This document shows, piece after piece, positions 43,531 through 55,415 of a stretch of DNA of 64,000 nt. Location: the NCBI GenBank assembly GCA_027922465.2, contig BQMF02000169.1, positions 682,001 through 746,000 on the forward strand, read 5' to 3'. Position 1 is the stretch's first letter; the number at the start of each line of letters is the position of its first letter. Origin of the DNA: Turritopsis dohrnii (Eukaryota > Cnidaria > Hydrozoa > Anthoathecata > Oceaniidae). Both the position numbers and the translations under genes were made by a program. Under the pieces are notes generated by a model. It did no database searches. It was not told the DNA's origin and was given only the letters and a program-made list of their open reading frames with translations.

Positions 43531-46500
43531 TATTGTACTGTTTAAACCTTTTTGCTAAACAGTTCTGAATTAAGTCACAATCAACAAATAGCCAAAAATT
43601 TTATTATGGACGAACAGAATGCTGATGAAAGATCAGCTGTTATCGCGCTGACCAATTAAATAATTCATCCCAACTGATTATTAATCCTGGAAGTCCTACG
43701 TACGAAACGGAATCGAAACGTGTTACAAGTATCACATTCGTAAGGGAAATATGCAAGGTTTCACGATCAAGTGGTTGCGCACTCTATAACAGGCCAATAA
43801 GATTCTATGAAACTACGATTGCAAAGGCAACTAAATTACATTGTTAACATTTTTTAAATCGTAACTACAAATTGGTTTTGAAAGAAAACCTTACCTCTCG
43901 CGCTATAACATAAACTATTCTTCTTGCTTACGCCCAGCACCATCTGATCTGTCAGTCAGGAGCTGGTTTAAGCATCACCAGCCCCCATCACTCTTGTATG
44001 TCAGAAGCTTTTGGGGTAGAAGTTTGTTTTGAACACGTTTTTTATTGGTTTTCATTAGCATCTATAATGGCATTTGTTTGCCGTCTGCAATTACCTAAAA
44101 ACCCAGAAGTTATCCTGGGTGCGATAACTTCTAGTATTTCTATCTAAAAACCCCACTATCAATAAGTAGAATCCATCCACAATGACACTGCAAAAACTTT
44201 TCGAACAAATATTCGAACGCATTGATGAAATTGATGTTGCAGCGACTCAGTACACTGCCAAACTTCAAATATTTTCTGTCGACAATGATTTTAGATTCAT
44301 AATGGCGGCGAGGATGACTAAATTTTTTATTTTAACGGCAAGTTAAGATGGAACTTATAATGTTTTAATCATTATACCACGCCACGTCTTTCAAATTATC
44401 CGCGCTAAATGCGTTAAACAAATTGGCCATATCTGTCCGTCATACTTTCCGACTGATCGGATTGTCTGAAGCTTTTAGAATGATTCAGTAGATAAAACTT
44501 TAAATGATGGAAATAAATCGTTTTAGTTCAGTGTTGTCTTAAAGATTTTGTAAAACCTTTTGAATGAATGAAAAAAGTTGACATCAGCGATGTTTTGTTT
44601 TTGTTGATAGCAATGTCATCTTAAGATGATTGGTAATGTTTGATTTCGGCCACTTTTAATGCAAGGCGAACTTACATAGTTGTTTCATCCAATTTAGAAG
44701 GAAGAAATTTGCACATTGTTCTGGCCTTTTCAGACACATAATCTGAGCAACCCCATCTTAAAAAAGCTTCAGATGGCCCTGAAGTTAACCAACTCCTAAC
44801 TGACTTTGATTTCTTCAACGCAAAATAAGGTATTATATTTCTTTTCACTTCTTCTCAACAGTCAGGGAAATAAAAACAGAAAACAACAATTATGGAAGAA
44901 TTGGTTCTTTCGTCTTGGTTGTTGGTATCACAAACGTATCATTTACACTTAATCAAACGTATCATTTACACTTAATCTCCTGTGTGGCGACTAGCTGGCG
45001 GCGAAAAACCCCCTCAGAGGAAACATCGTCTTCGAACCATTAGCCGCCTATACCCCGAAGTTTTAACAAGGGTGTCTTTTTTTTCTAGACTGTGCTATCA
45101 CTATCGTCTGTATCATATCTGTAATGTTTCTGTATTCTTTTTGTCATTAAGAATGCTAACAAACTATTTAGCTCGAAGAAAACGAAAAAGTTTGGGATAC
45201 TCAAACCAAGTGACGAGAGAGAACTTGTTGTGAACCAATCCGACTTATATACGAGTCGAAATGCGCATGCGCTGACTCGCTCGCTCCAAGCATCCGACAG
45301 TGATGCAGAATACGCAAATAAACTCTGTTTCCACTCGCATTCGTTGTCCTCCTCACACACCCAGTGTTAATTGAAGATAACAAAATACGACATCTTCTTC
45401 TTACAAAAACAAGGGAAGCAACTGCAGTGCAAAATAGTTTTCTTTTCCAAACCATGAATTAATCTACAACACCAGCCACCGTTTGTTTCTCACTTTCTTA
45501 AAAATGTACCTCCTCAGATGCCGTGTGCATAGCACTCCAGAAAATGTGTTGCGAACAGTTTAAAGAAAGATTTTTAATGGAAAAGAAAGGAAATCAATTT
45601 ACACAACAAACAAATTTAAACATTTTGCGCCTACGTATCGCGGAAGAATTTCCTATCCACAATAAATTTTCTGGAGTGTAAATTCAGCTTCAAATAATTA
45701 CTTGGAAACCGTCACTGTAAAAGATATTCCAGGAGAGTTTCAGTACAACTTAACCAACTTATGCTATCATAGTGAGCAAAATCGTCAAAACCACTACGAT
45801 GAAGAGCATTCACACTGAAATAATGTTTATTTCTGTAGAAACGCACTCCTTTGCATAGATTTTCAAAAAAAACTGTCCACTGCGATAACATTAAGAAGTC
45901 GAATCGAACTGCGCTGACGCATGTATATCCTGATGTCGACTATGATTGTTTTTGAAGTGTCACTTCATATAGGTATGGAGAGATTAACGTTTTTCAGCCT
46001 TGCCGTGACAGAGAATAAAGCGAGTTGCAGAAATACCACGCGTGAATGGAAATTTGCGATCTTAAGGAATTACGAAAAATCAGTGTTAGACCCTTTTCCA
46101 TCAATCGTTAAAAGTTGGAGAGGAAAAGAAAAAAGACCGGAAAAGAACAGTTATTTATCATTTCTTGAACTAATAAATAAAACTCTCTACATATCTACAA
46201 GGAATAAAAATAGTTTCAAAACTACATCAAGAAAACAACAATTGGTCATTTTACCCAAAAAACTTCTTAAAACAATTTGGTAAATGAAAACTTTCAACGA
46301 ACTTTGGACTATCATCACAAATCTATGAAATATAAAAAGATTTCATTTTCACTTTCTTCATGAGGACTCAAAGAAAATCGTCAAACATCAAACTTTAAAA
46401 TTCTTATATTATCGTGACCCTCATAAGAGCGCCACACCATCTTTTTGCCGCTTTCAATCAACCGAAGAAAACCTAGAGAGATCTTTCGTGACATGTTGAC

Positions 46501-46892
46501 ATAATGAGTGTCCTTAAAATGTTTTTAGTAGATACACCACTTAGCATGAACGGGCTTCGTTCACAGACTGTTGTTTATCACACAATGAATCCAACAAAAA
46601 GACTTTCCCAAAGATGTTTTGTAAACTCCGTGCCTGTTAGCAGTTGGGAGGAAGTACAGTATGAAAGCCTCACAGCATTTTTAAAGTTTTTATAATCTTT
46701 TGTACAAACTGTTTCTAACAAACGTTTATTACTATTAAAATTTTTCTTCAAAGCCTCGAAAAGATCTTAGTAGGAAACAATCTTTAACGAGATAAAGAGT
46801 TGAAACACAAGTTGAAAGAAACAACATGAATGATAATGGAGAAGGGATTTTGTTCATAAATCACCAGCAGCTATGAAAAGAGGTAGCGTCGT
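43531..46892. other. Long stretch without a supported gene
   Basis: Short frames occur (for example 45921-46283, 120 codons, Lys-rich and unrecognised) but none has domain or splice support. A hairpin AGAAGTTATC / GATAACTTCT lies at ~44109-44136. A block near 43635 with GCGCTGACCAATTAAATAA has an inverted relative near 56025, suggesting a dispersed repeat. Confidence 0.4.
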
Positions 46893-47640
46893 TCAAATAT
46901 TCGAACGTTCTATTAAAAGAAACCATCTCCTTTATTCTGAGTACTTAGGAGATGGAGATTCTAGGAGGTAATAAATGCAAAACCTTACAAGGTGGATGGT
47001 GTCCTTCCAACAAAATTAGAATGTGTTGGTTAAGTCCAAAAAAGGCTAGGGGCACGTCTGCGAAATATGTTGAATTCCCACAAAGAAACCAAAAATCCTT
47101 TATATGGCAAGGAAAGATTGACTGAAAATGTTATAAACTCTATGCAGAACTGTTATGGAATGGCTATACGAAATAATTGGTGCAATACTTTGGCATTGTA
47201 CTGCATTTTCAAATCCAGAAAAGCGACACTGAATGTGTCCGAGGGATCGCAATACTTGGTAACTTGATAAGTTGGAAGAAACAACAAAAACATAAAGATA
47301 AAGTATCCCTCCCAATGGACATTCATAAGATCATCAATCTAATTTTTTCAGACTTGCTAATGAATTACTTAGCAAATATCTTCACGGAGAAACACAAAAT
47401 GCAAATGAAGCACTGAACTCATTATTTGGACTCAAAAATATTTTTGTATATAGAAAAACATTTGAAATTAAACTGTGCTGTCGTTCACTACAATGATGGA
47501 ACCAATGGTATCAATGCTGTTTTGATGGAACCAATGGTATCAATGCTGTTTTGAGTCATGGAAGAAGAACTGTGAGAAATCAGTAAAGCCAAATCAATTT
47601 CCAGTACAACAGATATAAGCTTTTTTGATGACGGTTGGTG
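46893..47640 (+). pseudogene. Decayed Mutator-like transposase
   Basis: Pieces in several frames follow the order of the metazoan Mutator-like transposase domain. They include IFERSIKRNHLLY, then YLGDGDSR (a conserved acidic pair), ECVG-stop-VQKRLGARLRNM, GKERLTENVINSMQN, CYGMAIRNN, a LISWKKQQK region, and finally YLHGETQNANEALNSLF. After that, YNDGTNGINAVL is duplicated by a 29-bp tandem repeat at ~47493-47550. Stops and frameshifts are frequent, so the gene is long dead. I saw no terminal inverted repeats around it. The element would have encoded a DDE enzyme that cuts and pastes DNA. Confidence 0.7.
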
Positions 47641-48009
47641 CCTTGGCACAAAATAAGGAACGGCTAAAATGTTCAGTTTGCGAAGCTTGGTTCCACGGTC
47701 ATTGTTTCTACCTTTGACATTCATTAAACTAGAATTATTTAAGGAAAAGTTTACAATTTTGGGAATTTTGGTCTAATATGTTTTGTTCTTCTACAATTTG
47801 ATACTTTTCAGAAAACAACCTTACACTCTCTTGAAGATTCCATGAATTAAAATCCATTAAAACCATGTATACGCAGATACGCAATTCTGTTGGACGCCAA
47901 CTTCTCAAGAAGCAAGGAAAACGATTAATAACTATTAAAAAAGAACATCTCGATAAGGAAAAGGAATGAATCATACTTAGCATATTGCACTTATGAATTT
48001 TGTCAGCTA

Positions 48010-48562
48010 CCTTATTCGGAGAAATTTTGGCGCGGATTTAATTTGGCGCAGCCAGAATGTTTCAAAAATTTCATAGTCGTTTAACGAATCAATCAGAACT
48101 AATTACAGTACCATACATTCAAAGAAGGTGAGACGGCAAAGCATAGAACTTCAAACATTCATGTATTCATGACTTTTTTATTAACACTATAACAGAAGAT
48201 TCACGACAGTGATATATTTTCTGTATCTTCTGTTGGTGAAAAAGAAAATTTCAAGATAAAAATATTTTTCATTCGTTCAATGTATTCCATAAGATCAGTG
48301 CCCAGCCAACACAAGGGGGCCTACACGATTCACATATCTAAAAGACTCCCTCGGTGCCGACTAGGTGTTGTTTGCGGCGTTTCTATACTTAGCCAGAAAA
48401 GAGAAAAATGATTTGGCGCAGCTAGAAAAAAAATAATTTTGGCGCGGAATTTGGCGCAGCCAGAAAAAAACTAAATTTGGCGCGGATTTAGTTTGGCGAT
48501 TTTTGGCATTTTGCGCCAATTGCGCCAAATTTTCTCCGCGCCAAAATTTCTCTGATTAAGGT
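48010..48562. repeat. GGCGCGGA/GGCGCAG micro-repeat MITEs
   Basis: Repeated TTTGGCGCGGATTTA and TTTGGCGCAGCCAGAA units are mirrored by GCGCCAAATTTTCTCCGCGCC, ending TTCTCTGATTAAGGTA. There are two clusters, at 48.0 and 48.4-48.56 kb, with ordinary DNA between. The ends match the type seen at 21.8, 57.7 and 59.9 kb. No coding content. Confidence 0.65.
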
Positions 48563-48786
48563 ATTTTCTCAATTTTTTGTTTTGATGCTTTTCATTGCAA
48601 AACCACAGAAATAGTCTGGATAAACGAGAAGCAAAATTATTCTATGTTTTCACTAAGTTGTACGCTGTACCTTTAAGATAAGACAAGAAAGTGCAAAAAT
48701 ATGCCTACAAATAAAAATAGTTTCTTTCTAGGCATACCGCTTTGTTAATAACAAACAAAAAACTATATCCAAAAAATATCATTTAA

Positions 48787-49040
48787 AAATGTCTGATAGT
48801 GACTTCGAAGAATATCCTTTTGAGAACGAAGATTTCGTTACCGATGATGAAAGTGATACAGAGGATGAAAAGATGAGGGGTAGAAGGAGATTTTCGAGAA
48901 ATGAAATTATGGCCATATCAATATGAGCCAATGAGAAAAGAGACTCATAAAGGGTGAAACTGAAAATGAAAAAAAATCGACAGATGAACCTACAAAACAA
49001 ATGTGTTGTAAGTGTCACGAAATGTGTGGCGAAATATAAT
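48787..49040 (+). pseudogene. Acidic leader fragment, possibly P2X7-C-terminal-domain-like
   Basis: A short frame starts MSDSDFEEYPFENEDFVTDD and after a frameshift reads PYQYEPMRKE and later QMCCKCHEMC. An acidic leader followed by a Tyr-Gln-(F/Y)-Glu-Pro element and a Cys-rich block recalls proteins with the P2X7 receptor C-terminal domain that are numerous in cnidarians. The resemblance is weak and rests on these short motifs. The Cys block is degenerate. It could equally be unrelated. Confidence 0.25.
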
Positions 49041-49159
49041 CGTACAAGCACGATTATTCACCACTCGAGAGCAAATATTTATGAATTTCTTTTATTGAAT
49101 TCATGAAGCCTACCTTAATGGTATTAATTTTTTCACGTATCTTGCACTAAAAACGTTTT

Positions 49160-49708
49160 TTGGGACTTGATTGATTCGCCTTCGGGTGGAGTCTGAAACG
49201 CTTGCCAATCAAATGTGAATGCGCTGAAACTTTCTCAATTGAACATGCACTCACATGTAAGAAAGGTGGGTTTGTATTCAACCCACTCGCCAAGCGTTAT
49301 GGGAACCAAAGCCTCAAAAAGTGCTATGAGCTTAATGAGAAAGAGAAAAAGAAATCCTATGCTGAACGCATTCTTCAAATTGAACACGGGTCGTTCACAC
49401 CTCTTGTTTTCTCAGCCATGGAAGGAATGGGACGAGAAACGACAAAAGTTTACTCGAGGCTCGCGGAGTCTCTCGCTGAAAAGAAGAACACAAAGTACTC
49501 GATAGCTGTTACGTGGATGAGAAGAAAGATTGCGTTCTCTCTAATAAACTCAGTCCCAATGTGTTTTAGGGGAAGTCGATCAGTAAGATCTTCTCCAAAT
49601 GAACTGCTAGTTTCACTAGACAAAGGAAACCTTGTCAGTGAAACAATTTCAAATATATATATTAAAAAAAAACATTGTATTTATTTATTATATAACTTAT
49701 TTTTTTAA
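49160..49708 (+). pseudogene. C-terminal fragment of a retroelement-type ORF with its nuclease-like core deleted
   Basis: The frame reads FGWSLKRLPIKCECAETF, then IEHALTCKKGGF with a Cys-x-Cys … His-x3-Cys pattern. It jumps to VFNPLAKRYGNQSLKKCYEL and then RILQIEHGSFTPLVFSAMEG, YSIAVTWMRRKIAFSLINS and FRGSRSV. From memory, this is the tail of a large ORF common in invertebrate genomes next to a reverse transcriptase; normally ~50-60 residues with acidic nuclease-like motifs sit between GGF and FNP. Their loss indicates an internal deletion. Poly-A-like runs at ~49665 and 49715 follow it, consistent with retrotransposition. Confidence 0.65.
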
Positions 49709-49931
49709 TTTTGTTAAAAAAAAAAAAAAAATTTGCACTAAATTGCGAAAATATGTAACCAACGAAGATCACAAGGAACGATGTCTCTGTCCGATCTGAA
49801 AGAAAGATCACACCAACGAACCCATGAAACAAATGTAAGTTGTGTGGTAACATCAAAGAAGCAACCCAGACCAAGCATGGCGACGAGAAATGTAGTAGAA
49901 TATAATGACCCCTTAGAATATTTTCACCCTC

Positions 49932-50020
49932 GGTGGTTTACGCTTACGACTAAACCTAACCCTAACCCTAACCCTGACAATAACAAAGAAAACCTAACAA
50001 GTCATAAGCGTAAAGCCACC
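49932..50020. repeat. Foldback with telomere-like repeats in the loop
   Basis: GGTGGTTTACGCTTACGAC and GTCATAAGCGTAAAGCCACC pair with one indel and one mismatch. Between them lies CCTAACCCTAACCCTAACCC (49955-49974), i.e. about three and a half copies of the metazoan telomere unit, then other DNA. It may be a MITE that carries the motif or an interstitial telomeric insertion. Confidence 0.75.
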
Positions 50021-50037
50021 AGTATGGAAAAGAAAAG

Positions 50038-53000
50038 TGGGCAAAATTATTTTAAAGGGACACAAAAAGTGCAAATTTGGTTGAAATTTTTTTTTTCACT
50101 GTGCTTTATGAATTTGGTGTGTTAGGTTAGTATTATGATTTGTGGGTATTAATTCAAAGCAACAGAGCTACAGGTATTGCGGATTTTGAAATATTAAGGT
50201 TCCATTTTGGTCAGTAGTAGTAAAAATAATAGAATTCTTACTGTTTCATTTTTTCATATTCAGAGTAAACAATTTAGAAATTCAGCTTTTAATCCTGTAT
50301 ATAGTAAGTGCATATGCTTGATTTTGGATTTGCACATTTTTTTTTCAACAAAATTGACAAAATTTCTCCAGAAAAATAAAAAAACAGCGCAAAATTCTAC
50401 ACTTTTCAGATCACACCTATCTGGTATATATAATGTTTTTAGCATAAAAGGTCTCTACTATTTTGTTATTTTTGGACTAGCATACCACTTTAAGGTTTCC
50501 CTTAAAAGTAGTAGCAATAAATTAGTGAAAAATCTGTCTTTACGGTGAAAATTTTCCATTTACATTCTGTTTTTCACTTTCCGTCATTCCGTAACCGAAA
50601 TTAATATGTCATCCATTAGTCTTAATTGTTTGGGAAATAACTTGTTATAGATTCACAAACTATAATAAAGATATATTTTGGCTACTATATTAAGCAGTAT
50701 TAAAACCATCACATTCTAAAAGCCAAAAAATCCATAAAATGGGGTGAGTTCGGACACTAAATAAGCCGGTTCTACAGTAGAATATTCGATGTAAACTCAA
50801 AAGTAGCTATTGTAACCGTTGTCTTTAAGGTAGATACTCATTGAAAAAAGTGGTATTAAACAAGAGAAAATCGCTTTTAAACATTCCCAATCATGGTCAA
50901 ATCACTGTAAAACTAAAACGTCTACAGCCAATAATAAAAAATTAATCAGCGATCATCTGAAAAGCTTCAGTCCTTATAAAAGGTACTACCTTAGAGGTCA
51001 TTTTTCATTTTTTTAGTATTTTTGACCAGCTTGGTTCATTTTGGTGCATTTTGGGTATTAGGTTACCTTGACAACCATTATGATAAACATAATGGAGAAA
51101 AATAGTGAGAACAAAGCAGAAAACAGTGGTGAAAGCTGCTATAAGCATAAGCATATGCTGTAAGCATATGTGAGCAAAGATACTTCTTTCTGTACCAGAA
51201 ATCCTTATTTAAGCCCAACCGCCTGGGTGGGCCACTTTTGGCCAGAGTATTTACCATTAAAGATGGGAAAAACAAGTAAAGAAAAACTAGAAAAATGGAG
51301 GAAAAACAAAGAAAACAAAGAAAAAGAACAAGAAAGAGACCGAAAAAGGAAGCAGATGCAAAAGGAAAGAATGACAGATGAGGAGAAAGAAATGCTCAGG
51401 GAAAGAAACAGACTTAACAAAGCAAGATCTAGATTGAATATGTCAAAACAAAAGATGAATGGTATACGAATGAAGGACAGAAATAGAAAAAGAAGATCTA
51501 AAAATGACGATGAAATTGTTGTAGAAATGGACTTGAGTACACCAAGGGTACAGGAATTCAGGAAAAGGCAAAAAGAAAACCTTCTAATCAAAATGCCCTT
51601 CAAAAGAACAAATCTTAGTCGTTCAGAGAAGAGGAAGGCTAAAGATGCATCAAGAAACCTAATGGCTATCCAGTCACCATCTAAGAAGGCAGAGTTTGTT
51701 AATATTATAAACAAATCGGCTAAGTCATCGCCAAGAACAAAAGCGCTCCTTGAAAAAAACGAATCATCACAGACACCCAAAATTTTGAACCAACTTAAAG
51801 GGAGGAGAGACAATAGTGCAAACATTGCAAGGCGCATTATAACAGCTGCAGTCATCAGTGATACCCCAGGGATAAGCTTACGGGAAAGGTCAAAGAACAT
51901 TGGAGTGGGTATCAAAACCCTGAGAAAATCGATCAAAGACCTAGAAAACATGGGTACCCTCAAATTTGTTGATTCTATGAATAAATCCAGAACACAGCTC
52001 ATTTTGACCACAGAAGTAAAGGAGAAGGTTGTTAACTTCTACTACACTCAATCAAGAAACAGCACCAACACAAAGGAAATGATTCTGATTGATGGTCAAC
52101 GTACAGCTGTTAAATATCTGGAGCACCCTATGTCCACTTTGTTTAAAAGGTTTCAAACAGAACACTCAGAGATCGTAATTAGTCAGAGCAGCTTTGAGGG
52201 ACTGAGACCCAAGAATATCAAGTTAAGAAAGCTTGCAAAGAGACAGGTAAGAAGTTTTGATGACAGAATAATGAAACTTCATCAGCTTGTTAGCATTCAT
52301 TGCTGTTTGTTCCTAGAACATTGAATTTTGCCAGATTTTTTAGCTGTTATAACTGTCTTTGTTTGAATGAAGCAGTTAATTTTCTTTTTCTGAATGAGAT
52401 ATTAATTTTTTCTGTCCTCAGGTATGCTGTTGTATGTATCATGTTAATATGGAATACCTTCGTCAGAAGACCAATACACTCTTAAAGTGTAACAATTTGA
52501 ATGTATACGAAACAAATGAAAGCTTGGTTTCAGCCACTCTTTGTAGCTCTGACAATTTAAACTGCATTGAACAAGCTTGTAAAGATTGTGGACCGAAGAT
52601 GCTGGATCCCCTCAAGTCATCTATTTTGTTCTGCTCACCAGAGTGCAGGAACAAATCAGAAGATTGCAAAAATCACACCATTCCTGTGCAGCAATATATA
52701 CGCCAAGATTATCAGACAAAGAAAGGTGAAACAAAAAAGAAACTTTGTTTGGTAACACAAAGATACACAATATCTGGGCTTATTGAAATGTTGAAAACTG
52801 CAATGGTTGATTTCCCTCGCCACCGCTTTAATAATTACCACACAAAGGATGTATTCAGTATGTGTAAAGAAAACCTGAGTGATGGCCAAATAATGAAAAT
52901 CCAAGACTTCAGTGAGAATTACACATGTCTTGTCCCTGATGAAGTCCAGTCATTGCATTGGTCACAAACACAGGCAACACTGTATCCAGTTGTTGTTAAC

Positions 53001-55415
53001 AGAAATGATTCTGGTAACATCATTGAAGAGCAACTGGTCTATATCTCCGACGATCTTGACCACAACTGTTCTTTTGTTGAGTTGGTGAATGATAAAATCC
53101 ATAAATATTATTCCGAGAAGGGTATTATCATTAAACATGATATTGAATTTAATGATGGGTGTAGTGCCCAATACAAGAGTATCCGTGCATTCTGGTTGTT
53201 TTCTAAAAGAACAATAGAAACAGATCGAATATATTATGAAAGCAGTCATGGTAAAGGCCCATCAGACGGTGTTGGTGGCGTCACTAAAGCAATGTGTGCT
53301 GCAGCAGTCTCAGGGAGCAAAGAACTTATTCGAAATGCCAAAGAAATGTTTGACTACCTCCATCAGAATCACACAATCAATGATCGTCCCTTTAAAAAGG
53401 GACACATTTGCTGCAGGAAATACTTCTTCATTGCAAAAGAAGAAGTAGATCATTACCGGTTGTCTTTAGGAGAATTACCTTTTTCAACTCTGAAAGGTAC
53501 ACGACAATTGCATCAAATCAGTACTTCTGGCAATTTGTCTGATAACCAAATGTTAGTCAAGAAGTATTCTTGTATGTGTAATTCATGCCAAATGTCAGAT
53601 TATAAAAACTGTCTAAACTACACCACTTTCCTAAATTACACATCACCGAAACTGATCACTTTAAAGAGCAAGTCAGCAGGATCTGAAAGTGAAGATGATG
53701 AAGACGAAGATGAACGATCTCTCGAGGATGAAAGTAACGAGATCAACTGGGTTGAATCAGATGCAGTGGAAATGATAAAGGCTGGTGATATTGTTGTAGT
53801 CCGTTCAGGAGATGATTACAACCCTTACTATCTAATTTTAGCAAAATCTGCAGTAACAACCCTTGATAAGGACCTTCGTGATGATTATGGACATCTTCAC
53901 CAAAAAGGACAAGCTGTCCTAAGTGGAAGTTATCTAGAAGAGGTCCACAGCAAAAATGAAAACAGACTCTTCTTTAAAGATGATGGGAAGGAAGCTGTCA
54001 TCTCTTCTTTTTGCGTTGCCGGTATCTCTCCGGAATTGATTCAGTCAACTGGGCTTCGAAGAAAGAAAGTAGTGGAATTCTACGAAGTTAATGAATATGT
54101 GCATGATGTTTTGTTAGGATTAGTTACAGGTTTCCATGCTTAAAATAATTTTAAGGATTTCCTAGCTTTTCTATTATTCTTTTCTGATGTTCCAATAAGT
54201 TTTACATGTGTTTTATTTTAGATTATTCATTAGTGAGTTTTAAGAGAGTAATATAATTATATACATCCATTAATATTTCTATATTATTTAATAGTGTGAT
54301 TTTCGCCACTTTCTGGACTATTATTCTAGATTTTATATAGAAACTTTTCATGTCAAACCATTTCAGGTTTGTTTAACTTTTTTTTTTCATTTCCTTTTGA
54401 TTCTTTTGGAATTTTAAAATCATTAACAATAATTTTCATAGTTATTGCATTTTTTTTCCGAATTTTTTGCTTTAAATTAGCCCAAGTTAATGGTTTAGCC
54501 CAATATAATGTAATATACTTTGTAATGGCAATTTATGGTAATTATATATGTTCAGAAAAACTTTTTATTACTTATTTGAAGTATTTTTGTTAAAACTTCA
54601 TTGGTTCTGCATGATTTACAGTTTTTCTCTAAATTTCGATTTTCAATATTTTGGTTACGGAATGACGGAAAATTTGAAATCCCTATAAAAATTTTTGAGA
54701 CCTATTTTAAACTTTCTTTTTTCTATGGATCCAACCCTCTTATGAGTATCTTCAACTGAGATAAAAACCTCTTTGGTTCAAGCAAGTACCATATATTAAT
54801 GTCAGATTCTTTTTTGGTTACGGAATGACGGAAAATTTACTAGTTTTTGCAATATGTGGCTGGTGGAAATTTAATCGAGTGAAATAACTTCTTTCTTGGG
54901 TTTTTTTTATAGGCAAAGGTTCAAATACTTGATTTCAACTTAATTTTTAAGAGAAAAAGTGTCAAGGGTGGAAATACTGAACCATTCTCTAGTAATAAGG
55001 AATTTTTCAGTTTTCCGTTTCATTTGAGTAAATAGCGTTATTCTTAAAAATTTCATTTTTTCCTTTCTTATATAAAAATAACTTTTACAGATTTTCTAAA
55101 GTGACTATTTCAGTAGTATATATTCATTTAGATTCATACTTACAAGTTCATTCTATGTATATTTTTTGAAGGAAGAAGTATTGCAATTTTCCAGTGATTC
55201 ACCGTTTCATAGCAAAAATACGTACTTTTTCGATGTTTAATTGTCCATATCTCAGGTTCTAGAAAACCTATGAGGACAAATGACCCCTCATTTTTTAGCT
55301 ATTTTTATTGGTAATATGTTAAGAAAAAAATGATGTTCTTTATTTGATGTCATAGAGCATGATACAATCTAGAATTGAGCAAACCCTGTGTGTCCCTTTA
55401 AAATAATTTTGCCCA
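50038..55415 (+). mobile_element. 5.4-kb DNA transposon with 27-bp terminal inverted repeats
   Basis: TGGGCAAAATTATTTTAAAG at 50038-50057 (27 bp in all, to 50064) is repeated perfectly inverted at 55389-55415. Only a 2-bp AG could be a target duplication. TTTCCGTCATTCCGTAACC occurs once on the left (50578-50596) and twice inverted on the right (54653 and 54817) as subterminal repeats. One two-exon gene lies in the middle. The superfamily is not known to me. An alternative reading, insertion at TTAA inside a palindrome, is discussed in the findings. Confidence 0.85.
51263..54143 (+). CDS. Two-exon transposase-like protein, ~901 residues, family unassigned
   Basis: Exon 1 (51263-52246, 328 codons) and exon 2 (52422-54143) join in phase 0 through a GTAAGA…CCTCAG intron. 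I chose the Met at MGKTSKEKLEKW because a basic Lys/Arg/Glu-rich coiled helix starts there; the upstream frame looks noncoding. The junction creates KRQVCCCMYHVNMEYL, a Cys-His cluster. Exon 2 has Cys pairs (ACKDCG, CSPEC), then KIQDFSENYTC (Asp489), VYISDDLDHN (Asp538/539), FNDGCSAQYKS (Asp573) and SHGKGPSDGVGG (His605, Asp610), which look like RNase-H-fold transposase positions. A Ser/Glu/Asp-rich segment (SESEDDEDEDERS) follows. The same motif order occurs in widespread invertebrate ORFs, which I know only as unclassified. The frames are intact, so it may be active. Confidence 0.75.

Noticed and set aside
44107..44140. Recombinase target-like hairpin AGAAGTTATC/GATAACTTCT
   Set aside because: It is loosely reminiscent of site-specific recombination sites, but the arms are short, the spacer does not fit a known site and no recombinase accompanies it.
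45921..46283. 120-codon unrecognised frame as a gene
   Set aside because: Low-complexity Lys/Ser/Thr-rich composition, no domain, no splice signals and no conservation that I can judge.
51205..52011. 268-codon Ser/Phe/Leu-rich frame on the minus strand
   Set aside because: It is the shadow of the Lys/Glu/Arg-rich exon 1 of the transposase-like gene; its composition is the mirror of that exon.
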